This document shows positions 24,721 to 32,482 of a stretch of 64,000 nt of DNA, one piece after another. The stretch spans positions 62,001 through 126,000 of the forward strand of contig NZ_JABFMV010000004.1 of NCBI RefSeq assembly GCF_013359685.1, read 5' to 3'. Both the position numbers and the translations under genes were made by a program. Numbering within the stretch: the first letter of the stretch is position 1; each line of letters begins with the position of its first letter. This DNA is from Leifsonia sp. C5G2. Its GTDB lineage: Bacteria > Actinomycetota > Actinomycetes > Actinomycetales > Microbacteriaceae. The notes below the pieces were generated by a model. It was given only the letters and a program-made list of their open reading frames with translations, did not search any database and was not told the origin of the DNA.

Positions 24721-25188
24721 ATGGCTGCAGTGACCGAGTCCATCGACGTGAGCGTGCCCGTCACGACGGCATACAACCAGTGGACCCAGTTCGAGTCCTT
24801 CCCCCACTTCCTCGACGAGGTGGAGGAGATCACCCAGGTGGATGAGACCACCAACCACTGGCGGGTCAAGATCGGCGGTGCTGAGCGTCAGTTCGACACC
24901 GTCATCGCCGAGCAGATCCCCGACGAGCGCGTGGCGTGGAAGTCGGTCGCCGGCGACACCGAGCACGCGGGCGTCGTCACGTTCCACCGCCTCTCCGACA
25001 CGGAGACCAAGGTGACGGTCCAGCTGGAGTGGGCGCCGTCGGACGCGCTGGAGAAGGTCGGCCAGGTCTTCGGCCTCGACGACCACGCGGTGAAGAAGGA
25101 CCTCAAGAACTTCAAGGAGTTCATCGAGTCGCACGGCGGCGAGACGGGCGCCTGGCGCGGCGAGGTCGACCGCGGCGAGACGGTCTGA
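24721..25188 (+). CDS. SRPBCC family protein (polyketide cyclase/dehydrase-like)
   Basis: This 155-residue START/SRPBCC-fold protein has the helix-grip pattern: an N-terminal strand ESIDVSVPVTTAYNQWTQFESFPHFLDEVEEI, central sheet strands and a long C-terminal helix ending in KNFKEFIESHGGETGAWRGEV. Members bind small hydrophobic ligands or act as stress proteins; no catalytic residues can be assigned. It is a single-gene unit with a 15-base terminator stem at 25209-25243. The possible RNA structure at its start is described separately. Confidence 0.82.
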   Translation: MAAVTESIDVSVPVTTAYNQWTQFESFPHFLDEVEEITQVDETTNHWRVKIGGAERQFDTVIAEQIPDERVAWKSVAGDTEHAGVVTFHRLSDTETKVTVQLEWAPSDALEKVGQVFGLDDHAVKKDLKNFKEFIESHGGETGAWRGEVDRGETV

Positions 25189-25208
25189 CCGCTCACCCTC
25201 GAAGACGC

Positions 25209-25243
25209 GAACGGCGCCGGTGGCCTGACCACCGGCGCCGTTC
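25209..25243 (+). terminator. Strong hairpin terminator after the SRPBCC gene
   Basis: GAACGGCGCCGGTGG (25209-25223) and its perfect complement (25229-25243) form a 15-base stem with a 5-base loop, 20 bases after the stop. Confidence 0.8.
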
Positions 25244-25258
25244 TCGTGCGTGCGCGGA

Positions 25259-25390
25259 CTACAGGGCGGGGCGGCCGCCCGTCACCGCCACCCGCGCCCC
25301 CGAGATGTACGAGCCCTCGTCGGAGGCGAGGAGCACATACACCGGCGCGAGCTCGGCCGGCTGGCCCGCGCGCCCGAGGGGTCGAGCGCG
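25259..25390 (-). pseudogene. C-terminal remnant of a short-chain dehydrogenase gene
   Basis: On the minus strand, ending at a TAG (25259-25261), an open stretch of about 41 codons reads PLGRAGQPAELAPVYVLLAS, then DEGSYISGARVAVTGGRPAL. This is the standard end of the stress-type SDR family (PLGRxGQPAExAPxxVFLAS...SYxxGxxxxVTGG). Upstream of the PLGR segment the similarity stops and the DNA becomes simple Gly/Pro/Arg-coding sequence, then reaches the stop of the next gene at 25438. The catalytic and NAD-binding parts are missing, so it cannot be functional as an SDR. It marks a deletion or insertion boundary at about 25385-25437. Confidence 0.75.
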
Positions 25391-25437
25391 GCCAGCCCCG
25401 CCACCGGGCGGGGGACGCGTAGCGGGGTACGCGGCGT

Positions 25438-26034
25438 CTAGCGGCGACGTGTCGGGACAACGGCGGCGACCAGCCCGGCCACTCCCAGAATCGTGCCAGT
25501 CGCGAGACCCGCAAGAAGCGGGGCACTGAACTCGGACGTCGCCATCCCGCTGTTGTCCAGCTTGAACCCGCCCTGAGGGTTCCCAAGTTCGCAGCTGACC
25601 GTCACCTCGCCGGAATGGGCAGGAGTGAACGTGTACACCTTCGGATAGATTCGACGCTCCCGCGTGGTGACATGGTTGCCATCGGAGCTCGCATCCTCGC
25701 TCGTCATGACCATCGGTGTGCCGCCACGCGAATCCTTCAGCGCGATGGACTCGCCACTCGCGGAACTCGCCGCGCAGTAAACGCGTTCCCGAGCCGACGA
25801 TTCGTCGACGTAGAGAACGACGTTGTTGCGCGAGTCTGCGTGGAAAGTGACCTCTTCACTAGACTCGAACGCCTCTGATGGGAAGTGGTGCCCGCGTTCC
25901 GCAGCGGCGTAAGAAGCACCGAATCCGCCGAGCACCATCACGCCGAGGGCGATGAGCGCGGACATCGGGATCGCCACGAGTCCCAGGATCCGGCGCGCCC
26001 CGAATCGACGTCTCGTTGCCATTGTTGAACGCAT
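25438..26034 (-). CDS. Membrane-anchored hypothetical protein, possibly acquired
   Basis: This 198-residue protein has an N-terminal membrane segment or signal (about 17-43), an extracytoplasmic domain of about 110 residues and a C-terminal membrane segment (about 170-193) ending in RRR. The outer domain is beta-rich with two Cys (VYCAASS, VSCELG) likely to be disulfide-bonded. Codon use is visibly less GC-biased than the neighbours (many AAC, TCA, GAA, TTC). It lies beside the SDR remnant, so it may have arrived with the event that truncated that gene. GGAGGAG precedes ATG 26034. Function unknown. Confidence 0.62.
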   Translation of the reverse strand: MRSTMATRRRFGARRILGLVAIPMSALIALGVMVLGGFGASYAAAERGHHFPSEAFESSEEVTFHADSRNNVVLYVDESSARERVYCAASSASGESIALKDSRGGTPMVMTSEDASSDGNHVTTRERRIYPKVYTFTPAHSGEVTVSCELGNPQGGFKLDNSGMATSEFSAPLLAGLATGTILGVAGLVAAVVPTRRR

Positions 26035-26244
26035 GGGTCTCCTCCGCCTACCGGCCGATGTCGCCGGCCCCCTCGAAATTCCGCCGCAACATCAGTAAGG
26101 ACCTGCAGGGTCGCCACGTTCTTACGCTCCGCGTCCCGCCCCGCCGGGATTCACGGGCGAGAGGAGGAGCAGGAGGGCTGGGTTTCCAGCAGCAGGCCTT
26201 GCGACGGAACGATCCGTTCGCTCACGAGGCTGGAGGCGCGCAGA

Positions 26245-27699
26245 TCATCGCCGGGAAGTCGGCTCTTCCTTCACGCTCGCACCGGGCTTCCCCTCCCCAG
26301 TCTCCCGCCGCTTCGCGGCCGCGGCGTAGATGCGCTCCGCCGCCCAGAGCAGCACCCCGATCGCGAGCAGTCCGAGCGCGATCGTGTACTGGCCGCCCGG
26401 GCGGCCGGATGTCCAGGGGAAGACCAGGTACAGGCAGGTGATGGCGCCGACGATCGGGAGCACGGTCGGCGCACGGAAGTGCTTGTGGTCGACCGGCTGC
26501 TTGCGCAGCACGAGCACCGCGACGTTGACGACCGCGAACACCGCGAGCAGGAGCAGGGATGTCGTGCCGCCGAGCAGCGCCACGATCGAGCCCTTCGGGT
26601 CGAGCGACACGTAGCCGATCAGGGCGACCGCGAGGGCCGTGGTGAACAGGATGGCCGTCCACGGCGTCCTGCGCTTCGGCGAGACCTTCGCCAGGAACGG
26701 CGGCAGCACCTTCTGCCTGCTCATGCCGTAGAGCAGGCGGCTGGCCATCATCATGTTGATGAGGGCCGTGTTGGCGACGGCGAACATCGAGATGAACGGC
26801 AGGAGGTCGTTGATCGGGAAGCCCGGAGCCGCCGCCTCGACGGCGGTGACGAGCGGGGTCTCACTGCCGGCGAGCTGTCCGATCGGCACGAGCGCCACCA
26901 CGGTGATCGACACCAGCACGTAGATCACGGCGGCGATGCCGAGGCCGCTGAGCATCATCTTCGGGAAGATGCGGCTCGGCTCCTTGGTCTCCTCGGCCAT
27001 GTTGACCGAGTCCTCGAAGCCGACCATCGCGAAGAACGCGAGCGAGGTGGCCGTGCTGACCGCCAGCAGGACGCCCTTGTCCTCCGGGGTCTCGAACGCG
27101 ACCACCCGCGACCAGTCGGCGTTGCCTCCGGCGATCGCCCACATCCCGATGAAGATGACGAGCAGCAGGCCGGAGAGCTCGACCAGCGTGAGCACCACGT
27201 TCAGCCAGACGCTCTCGGACACGCCGCGGAGGTTGACCAGCATGATCAGCACGATGAACGCGAGCGCGATCAGGAGGGTGGTGAGGTTGTCGTTCGGCAG
27301 GCCGAACCCGATCGTCAGGTTCACCGCGAACGCGCGGGAGGCCGTCGAGGCCGACGTGATGCCCGAGGTCATCACGATGAAGCACACGATGAACGTGAAG
27401 AAGTGGACGCCGAACGCCTTGTGCGTGTACAGCGCCGCCCCCGCCGCCTGCGGGTACTTGGTGACCAGCTCGAGGTAGGAGAACGCGGTCACGGTCGCCA
27501 CGGCGAAGGCGAGCAGGAACGGCAGCCAGGCCGCTCCGCCCACCTCTGCGGCCACCTGACCGGTGAGCGCGTAGACCCCGGTGCCCAGGATGTCCCCGAC
27601 GATGAAGAGCAGCAGCAGCCCGGGACCGAGTGCGCGTTTCAGCTCGGGCTGCTCAGGCTCGACGGTCTTGACCACCTGGGTCCACGACGGATCGCTCAC
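26245..27699 (-). CDS. APC family amino acid permease
   Basis: This 484-residue transporter has about 12 membrane segments. The first helix contains GDILGTGVYALTGQVAAEVGGAAW, the unwound helix 1 region of the APC superfamily, and helix 6 carries FFAMVGFEDSVNMAEETKEPSRIFP. That order is typical of amino acid/cation symporters or the YfnA/BasicAA subgroup. A short charged C-terminal tail follows. No catabolic genes adjoin it, so the substrate is unassigned. A perfect palindrome (27739-27752) lies 40 bases upstream of its start. Confidence 0.84.
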   Translation of the reverse strand: MSDPSWTQVVKTVEPEQPELKRALGPGLLLLFIVGDILGTGVYALTGQVAAEVGGAAWLPFLLAFAVATVTAFSYLELVTKYPQAAGAALYTHKAFGVHFFTFIVCFIVMTSGITSASTASRAFAVNLTIGFGLPNDNLTTLLIALAFIVLIMLVNLRGVSESVWLNVVLTLVELSGLLLVIFIGMWAIAGGNADWSRVVAFETPEDKGVLLAVSTATSLAFFAMVGFEDSVNMAEETKEPSRIFPKMMLSGLGIAAVIYVLVSITVVALVPIGQLAGSETPLVTAVEAAAPGFPINDLLPFISMFAVANTALINMMMASRLLYGMSRQKVLPPFLAKVSPKRRTPWTAILFTTALAVALIGYVSLDPKGSIVALLGGTTSLLLLAVFAVVNVAVLVLRKQPVDHKHFRAPTVLPIVGAITCLYLVFPWTSGRPGGQYTIALGLLAIGVLLWAAERIYAAAAKRRETGEGKPGASVKEEPTSRR

Positions 27700-27738
27700 G
27701 CTCGGCTCCCTTGTTCGATCGTTCGGAAGCCCACTTTA

Positions 27739-27752
27739 TGTGAGTTCTCACA
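27739..27752. promoter_or_regulatory. Palindromic operator candidate TGTGAGTTCTCACA
   Basis: This perfect 6-2-6 palindrome lies upstream of the APC permease, next to a TAAAGT -10-like hexamer on the minus strand. Its GAGTTCTC core is shared with the palindrome at 49679-49692 upstream of the polysaccharide operon. Confidence 0.5.
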
Positions 27753-27783
27753 GAATTTGCAGGGGTGGGCGGCCGCAATCGGC

Positions 27784-28683
27784 CTAGCCCTCCCTCCCGG
27801 TGAAGTCGTCCATCGAGTCGTAGACGCCGAACACGCGGCCGGCGATCGCATCCCACGCCCGCACCGGCAGGATGCCGCGCAGCGTCTTCGCCAGCCCGAC
27901 CGTCCACGGCAGCATCAGCATCGGCCTGCCGGCCAGCATCGCCGTCCACACCCGGTCGACCACGTACTCCGGCGTCATCACCGGGGTCAGGAGCGGCCCG
28001 CGCGCACCCTCGAACATCCCGGTGTCGATGTAGCTGGGGGCGACCGTCGTCACCTTGACGTGCCCGAAGCCCTGCCGCTTCAGCTCCAGCCGGACGCTGT
28101 CGCTCCAGCCGATCACCGCCCACTTGCTCGCCGCGTACACGCTCATGCGGGGGTTCGCGATGGTGCCGGCGGCGGACGCGATGTTGACGATGCGGGCCTC
28201 GCGGGCGCTCTGCAGCATCCCGGGCAGGAACTCCCGCGTCACGTACATGGGCGCGAGCGCGTTGACCTGCATGGTCGGGCGGGTGTCCTCGCCGTTGTCG
28301 TGCTCCCAGAAGAACTTGCCGCGCACGATCCCGGCGTTGTTGATGAGCACGTCGACGCCGCCCAGCTCCTTGCGCACCGCCTGCGCGCTCTGCGCGATCG
28401 CTCCCAGCTCCGAGAGGTCGACGACGTACGGCAGCACCGTGGTCGCCGGGCGCCCGGCCGACGAGCTGGGCGAGCCCTCCGGCGCGCCCCACGCGGCGGC
28501 GGTGCGTCCGGCGAGGATCTCGCGGCGCAGCCGGTGCGTCAGCTCGGTCAGAGCGGCCTCATCGCGGTCCCACAGCACGACGGCGCGCGCTCCTTCGAGC
28601 ACCGCGCGCTCGGCATACAGCCGCCCCATCCCGGAGGCGGCGCCGGTGATCAGCACACGTGCGCCACGAACCGTCCTCGCCAT
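27784..28683 (-). CDS. Short-chain dehydrogenase/reductase
   Basis: This 299-residue SDR has the NAD(P) loop TGAASGMGRLYAERA (about 11-25), a DVLINNAG motif, catalytic Ser in NIASAAGT and YAASK with Tyr/Lys. An insertion of about 25 residues (GAPEGSPSSSAGRPA) between strands 3 and 4 is unusual for the family, and the C-terminus carries an amphipathic stretch typical of membrane-associated SDRs. ATG 28683 (MARTV) is chosen over upstream in-frame codons because the NAD fold starts there. Substrate unknown. Confidence 0.8.
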   Translation of the reverse strand: MARTVRGARVLITGAASGMGRLYAERAVLEGARAVVLWDRDEAALTELTHRLRREILAGRTAAAWGAPEGSPSSSAGRPATTVLPYVVDLSELGAIAQSAQAVRKELGGVDVLINNAGIVRGKFFWEHDNGEDTRPTMQVNALAPMYVTREFLPGMLQSAREARIVNIASAAGTIANPRMSVYAASKWAVIGWSDSVRLELKRQGFGHVKVTTVAPSYIDTGMFEGARGPLLTPVMTPEYVVDRVWTAMLAGRPMLMLPWTVGLAKTLRGILPVRAWDAIAGRVFGVYDSMDDFTGREG

Positions 28684-28789
28684 GCCTCCATCATCGCAGG
28701 CCCGCGACTGCTGCGCCCCGTAGCGTCTGCGACTGCGCGCCCGGGCGCACACGTGACGAGGGGCCGCAGAAGCGACGCGGCGTCGGGGG

Positions 28790-28795
28790 TACCGT
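28790..28795 (+). promoter_or_regulatory. Leaderless-type -10 (TACCGT)
   Basis: The hexamer lies 7 bases before ATG 28803. Confidence 0.45.
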
Positions 28796-28802
28796 CCTCC
28801 GC

Positions 28803-29360
28803 ATGCCCACCGTGTTCACGATCGGCCACTCGACGCGCGGCTTCGACGAGGTGGTCGGGATGCTGCGCGTCAATGGCGTGACGCTGCTCGCCGACATCCG
28901 GCACTTCCCGTCGTCGCGGCGTCTGCCGCAGTGGAACCGCGACGCGATCGAGGCCGCACTGCCGCCGGACATCGGGTACCGCTGGCTGGAACGGCTCGGC
29001 GGCAGGCGGCACACGCCCGCCGGCGTCCAGGGCCCGAACGGGTACTGGCGGGTGGCGGCGTTCCGCGCGTACGCGGACTACATGGCGACGCCGCCGTTCG
29101 CCGAGGGGCTGGACGAGCTGCTCGCCCTGGCGCAGACGTCGCGGCCCGCGATCATGTGCAGCGAGGCCGTTCCGTGGCGCTGCCACCGCCGCCTGGTGAC
29201 GGATGCGCTGCTGGTGCGCGGCGTCGAGGTCTTCGACATCCTTTCCGAGACGTCCGTGCGCCCGGCAGTGCTGACCCCGGCGGCTCGGATGGTGGACGGG
29301 CACCTCGTCTACCCTCCGGAGGGTGCGGCCGCCGCCGCGCTACCATCGCGGGATGGATGA
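28803..29360 (+). CDS. DUF488 family protein
   Basis: This 185-residue cytosolic protein has the DUF488 hallmarks: TIGHSTR at the N-terminus, LADIRHFPSSRRLPQWN, YRWLERLGGRR, a conserved CSEAVPWRCHR segment near residue 120 (two Cys and His) and a C-terminal hydrophobic tail. DUF488 function is not established; the Cys/His segment could bind metal. Its last codons overlap the next gene's start by 8 bases, so they are probably co-translated. Confidence 0.85.
   Translation: MPTVFTIGHSTRGFDEVVGMLRVNGVTLLADIRHFPSSRRLPQWNRDAIEAALPPDIGYRWLERLGGRRHTPAGVQGPNGYWRVAAFRAYADYMATPPFAEGLDELLALAQTSRPAIMCSEAVPWRCHRRLVTDALLVRGVEVFDILSETSVRPAVLTPAARMVDGHLVYPPEGAAAAALPSRDG
29341..29346 (+). promoter_or_regulatory. 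Internal leaderless-type -10 (TACCAT)
   Basis: The hexamer lies 6 bases before ATG 29353, inside the end of the DUF488 gene, so the nucleotidyltransferase may also have its own promoter. Confidence 0.35.
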
Positions 29361-30102
29361 GCCGGTCGCGCACCTGGTATCCCAGCTCTCGGCGCTGCCG
29401 GGCGTTCGGGCGATCGCCCTCGGCGGATCGCGGGCCACGGGCGACGAGCGCCCAGACAGTGACTGGGACCTCGGCGTCTACTACCGCGGCGGCTTCGACC
29501 CCGAGCTCGTGCGCGCGCTCGGCCATCCCGGCGAGGTGTCGGAGCTCGGCGGCTGGGGCGGCGGCGTGTTCAACGGCGGCGCATGGCTGCAGGTCGGAGG
29601 CATCCCCGTCGACCTGCACTGGCGCGATCTGGACGCGGTGGAACGGGAGATCGCCGACGCCGAGGCCGGACGCATGCACATCGAGCCCTTGGCGTTCCAC
29701 CTGGCCGGCATCCCGGGCTACCTCCTGCTCGCGGAACTCGCCATCGCCCGCGTGCTGACCGGTGAGCTCCCGCGGCCGGCCTTTCCGCCCGCGCTGCAGA
29801 GGTCGGCGCCCGCGGTGTGGTCCGGCAATGCGCGGATGCACGTCGCCTACGCGCGCAGTCACGCCTCGGCGGGCAGGCTGGCGCAGTGCACCGCCACGCT
29901 GACCGTCGCTGCGCTTCAGACCGCGCACGCCGTGCTGGCGGCGAGGGGCGAGTGGGTCACCAACGAGAAGCGGCTGCTCGACCGCGCCCGCCTCCGCTCC
30001 ATCGACGGCATCGTCGCCGATGCCGCCCCCGACCCCACCGCCCTGCTCGCCACCTGCGACCGGGTCGAGGCGCTCTGCGCCCCCGTCTGGGACGCCGCCT
30101 GA
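29353..30102 (+). CDS. Nucleotidyltransferase-domain protein
   Basis: This 249-residue protein has a pol-beta-type nucleotidyltransferase core at the N-terminus: GGSRATGDERPDSDWDLGVYY, with the GS motif and the DxD metal pair, and a third Asp in IPVDLHW. The C-terminal half is all-helical, similar to HEPN-like or KNTase C-terminal domains. It could nucleotidylate an antibiotic, tRNA or protein; the substrate is unknown. It is not an obvious toxin-antitoxin MNT/HEPN pair because both parts are in one polypeptide. It overlaps DUF488. Confidence 0.75.
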   Translation: MDEPVAHLVSQLSALPGVRAIALGGSRATGDERPDSDWDLGVYYRGGFDPELVRALGHPGEVSELGGWGGGVFNGGAWLQVGGIPVDLHWRDLDAVEREIADAEAGRMHIEPLAFHLAGIPGYLLLAELAIARVLTGELPRPAFPPALQRSAPAVWSGNARMHVAYARSHASAGRLAQCTATLTVAALQTAHAVLAARGEWVTNEKRLLDRARLRSIDGIVADAAPDPTALLATCDRVEALCAPVWDAA

Positions 30103-30112
30103 CGAACGAGTG

Positions 30113-30158
30113 GACGCAACACGCCGTACGGCGTCCCGTCGGCGCGGCGTGTTGCGTC
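30113..30158. terminator. Palindromic repeat, family with 43867
   Basis: GACGCAACACGCCG (30113-30126) and its perfect complement (30145-30158). The TGA stop of the preceding gene leads straight into TGACGAACGAG, a prefix also present at the copy at 43852-43862. A lone right half (CGGCGTGTTGCGTCA) occurs at 49593-49607. Confidence 0.7.
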
Positions 30159-30317
30159 AACCAGGTGCCGCGCGGCCGGCGAATAGCTGCGCCTGCGCGG
30201 CGGATCGCGCACTTTTCCGCCGGAATGGGCAACAAAACGCTTGCGATCCCCGGATAGGCTCGATTCATCCACTTCACTGCCGCGTGCGAGCGGCCGACCA
30301 GCGACGGGAGGTTCGTC

Positions 30318-31763
30318 ATGTCTCAATTCGTCCAGAACTACACCGCAGACGCGATTGTCGGAGAGCCCGAGGTCGTCGAGGACGGCCGCCCGGTCCGCGA
30401 GGTCGCGAACGACCCCGCCTGGCTGCGCCTCAAGGACGCCGCCGTCGCGCTGCAGGCGCTCCAGGTCAAGGACGGCTCGGTCGAGCAGGAGTCCGATCGG
30501 CCGGCCGCCGCGGAGCACGTCCGCACCATCGTCGACTCGATCGCCGCACTCGCACCGGCGTTCCCGCACGACGCGTCCTACCTCGCCGCCCTGCAGCGCG
30601 ACTTCGCCCGCTGGGCGGACGAGGGCTTCGGCGTGCCCGACTTCCTCGACTCGCTGAACGAGTTCCAGCCGCAGCAGCACCGCGTGGACGGGCTCGGCCA
30701 CCTGGTCGTGTTCCCGATGTACACGCAGAACGGCAGCCCCGACCGTCACGTCGAGGCGCTGCTGGTCGAGGTGATCTGGCCGGAGTTCGTCGCGGAACTG
30801 GAGGCAGGCGACTACGGCAACAAGCTGTTCGTCGCGCTGCGGTTCGTCGACTTCACGCCCGGCTACGACACCAACTCCGCGGTGCTGTTCCCGGAGACCG
30901 TCGCGATGCGCGAGATCCCGCAGTTCACCTGGGGGGCGATCTTCCAGGACCGCGAGGCCGCGCGCTACCGCCGCGTGGTGCGCGCCGCCGCCGAGATCAC
31001 CAAGCTGGAGCTGCCGGACGACGCGGCCGCGATGCTGGACGACCAGCACCTCACGGAGGAGACCTTCGTGATGTGGGACATCATCCACGACCGCAGCCAC
31101 ATGCGCGGCGACCTGCCGTTCGACCCGTTCATGATCAAGCAGCGGATGCCGTTCTTCCTCTACTCGCTGGAGGAGCTGCGCTGCGACCTGACGGCGTTCC
31201 GCGAGTCGGTGAAGCTGGAGCGCGAGCTCAGCGCCCTGCCGGAGTCGGAGCTGTCGGATGCGCAGCGCGCGATCCGCGATCACGCGCACCTGGTGCAGTA
31301 CGCGGTGATCTTCGACCGTATCTTCCGCTTCGCGATCACCGGCAGCCGGGTGCGCAACTACGACGGGCTCGGCGGCCAGCTGCTGTTCGCGTGGATGCAC
31401 CAGCACAACGTGCTGCACTGGACCGACACCCAGCTCACCATCGACTGGGAGAACGTGCCCGACGTGGTCGTCGCCCTCAGCGACCGGATCAACGACCTCT
31501 ACTGGCGGTCGATCGACCGGCCGAAGGTGGCGCACTGGCTGGCGGCGTACGAGATGCTCACCGAGACGCTGACCCCGCACCCGGCCTCCAACTGGGCGCG
31601 CGGCCTCTCGGACGAGGTGCTCGCCGGTCCGCCGAAGGGCTACACCGACCAGGTGCTGGACGACGAGTTCCCGCTGTCGATGTTCTACGAGGCACTGAAC
31701 AAGAAGATGGCGGCGGTCATCGAGTCCACCGCCGGAATCACCGGCACGACGGACGCCGTATGA
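30318..31763 (+). CDS. DUF6421 family protein
   Basis: This 481-residue cytosolic protein of unknown function opens a three-gene operon with an SDR and a threonine-aldolase-family enzyme; the order recurs in actinobacteria as far as I know. No membrane segment is predicted. Conserved-looking segments include HRVDGLGHLVVFPMYTQNGS, WDIIHDRSHMRGDLPFDPF (several His/Asp that might bind metal) and WMHQHNVLHWTDTQL. The last could be a second His-rich site. GGGAGG precedes ATG at 6 bases. Its stop overlaps the SDR start (ATGA). It may be an enzyme working on the same amino-acid-derived substrate as its neighbours. Confidence 0.78.
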   Translation: MSQFVQNYTADAIVGEPEVVEDGRPVREVANDPAWLRLKDAAVALQALQVKDGSVEQESDRPAAAEHVRTIVDSIAALAPAFPHDASYLAALQRDFARWADEGFGVPDFLDSLNEFQPQQHRVDGLGHLVVFPMYTQNGSPDRHVEALLVEVIWPEFVAELEAGDYGNKLFVALRFVDFTPGYDTNSAVLFPETVAMREIPQFTWGAIFQDREAARYRRVVRAAAEITKLELPDDAAAMLDDQHLTEETFVMWDIIHDRSHMRGDLPFDPFMIKQRMPFFLYSLEELRCDLTAFRESVKLERELSALPESELSDAQRAIRDHAHLVQYAVIFDRIFRFAITGSRVRNYDGLGGQLLFAWMHQHNVLHWTDTQLTIDWENVPDVVVALSDRINDLYWRSIDRPKVAHWLAAYEMLTETLTPHPASNWARGLSDEVLAGPPKGYTDQVLDDEFPLSMFYEALNKKMAAVIESTAGITGTTDAV

Positions 31764-32482
31764 CCGACGCTCACGCGGCGCACCCGGCGGCCCGGCCCTC
31801 CTCGGAGGCCGGGCCGTCCGGCGCGGCGGGCAGACTCGTCCTCCTCGCCGGGGCGACCAGCGCGTCCGGCGAGGCCGTCGCCCGGGCGCTCGTCGCCGCG
31901 GGCGCCCGCGTCCTCGCGGTCGGCACCCGGCAGGAGGCGCTGGATGCCCTGGAGGCCGCGGTGCCGGGCGTGGACACGCGCGCCTGCGATCTCGCCGACC
32001 GGGACGCCGTGGCCGAGCTGGCCATGCGCATCCACCTGAAGTTCGGCCACCTCGACGGTCTCATCCACCTCGTCGGCGGCTGGCGCGGCGGCGGCGGGTT
32101 CGCCGGGCAGAGCGACGAGGACTGGGACTTCCTGGAGCGCGCCTTCCGCACCCTCCGCAACACGACCCGCGTCTTCTTCGACGACCTCGCCGCCTCTCCC
32201 GCCGGGCGCCTGGCGATCGTCTCGTCGACGGCGGTCGACAAGCCCTATCCCGGCGGCGCCAACTACGCGGCGGCGAAGGCGGCCGCCGACGCCTGGGTCC
32301 GCGCGATCGCGCAGGGCTTCGCGAAGCAGGCGCCGCAGTCGGCGGCGACCGTGTTCGTCGTGAAGTCGCTCGAGGGCCTGGAGGCCCGGCTCGGAGACGA
32401 GGTCGTGGGGCTCTGGGATGCGGAGGCGGCCTCGGTCAACGGTCAGCGCATCCCGCTCACGCCTGGAAGGATGGAACCGTGA
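31760..32482 (+). CDS. SDR family oxidoreductase of the DUF6421 cassette
   Basis: This 240-residue SDR has a slightly unusual cofactor loop GATSASGEAVARAL (about 30-43) in place of the usual TGxxxGxG, LIHLVGGWRGGGGF in place of NNAG, Ser in VSSTAVDKP, and catalytic YAAAK (Tyr/Lys). The Gly-rich insert WRGGGGF after the strand 4 region is odd. It overlaps both neighbours by 4 bases, so the three proteins are made together. The nearby aldolase suggests a beta-hydroxy or beta-keto amino acid as substrate, but this is inference. Confidence 0.75.
   Translation: MTDAHAAHPAARPSSEAGPSGAAGRLVLLAGATSASGEAVARALVAAGARVLAVGTRQEALDALEAAVPGVDTRACDLADRDAVAELAMRIHLKFGHLDGLIHLVGGWRGGGGFAGQSDEDWDFLERAFRTLRNTTRVFFDDLAASPAGRLAIVSSTAVDKPYPGGANYAAAKAAADAWVRAIAQGFAKQAPQSAATVFVVKSLEGLEARLGDEVVGLWDAEAASVNGQRIPLTPGRMEP

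Noticed and set aside
26479-28881. Long plus-strand reading frame of about 800 codons opposite the APC permease and SDR
   Set aside because: It is Arg/Gly/His-rich without recognisable motifs and is antisense to two well-supported genes; such frames are frequent in DNA of this GC content.
29353-30102. MNT/HEPN toxin-antitoxin system
   Set aside because: The nucleotidyltransferase and helical parts are one protein, and DUF488 is not a HEPN toxin.
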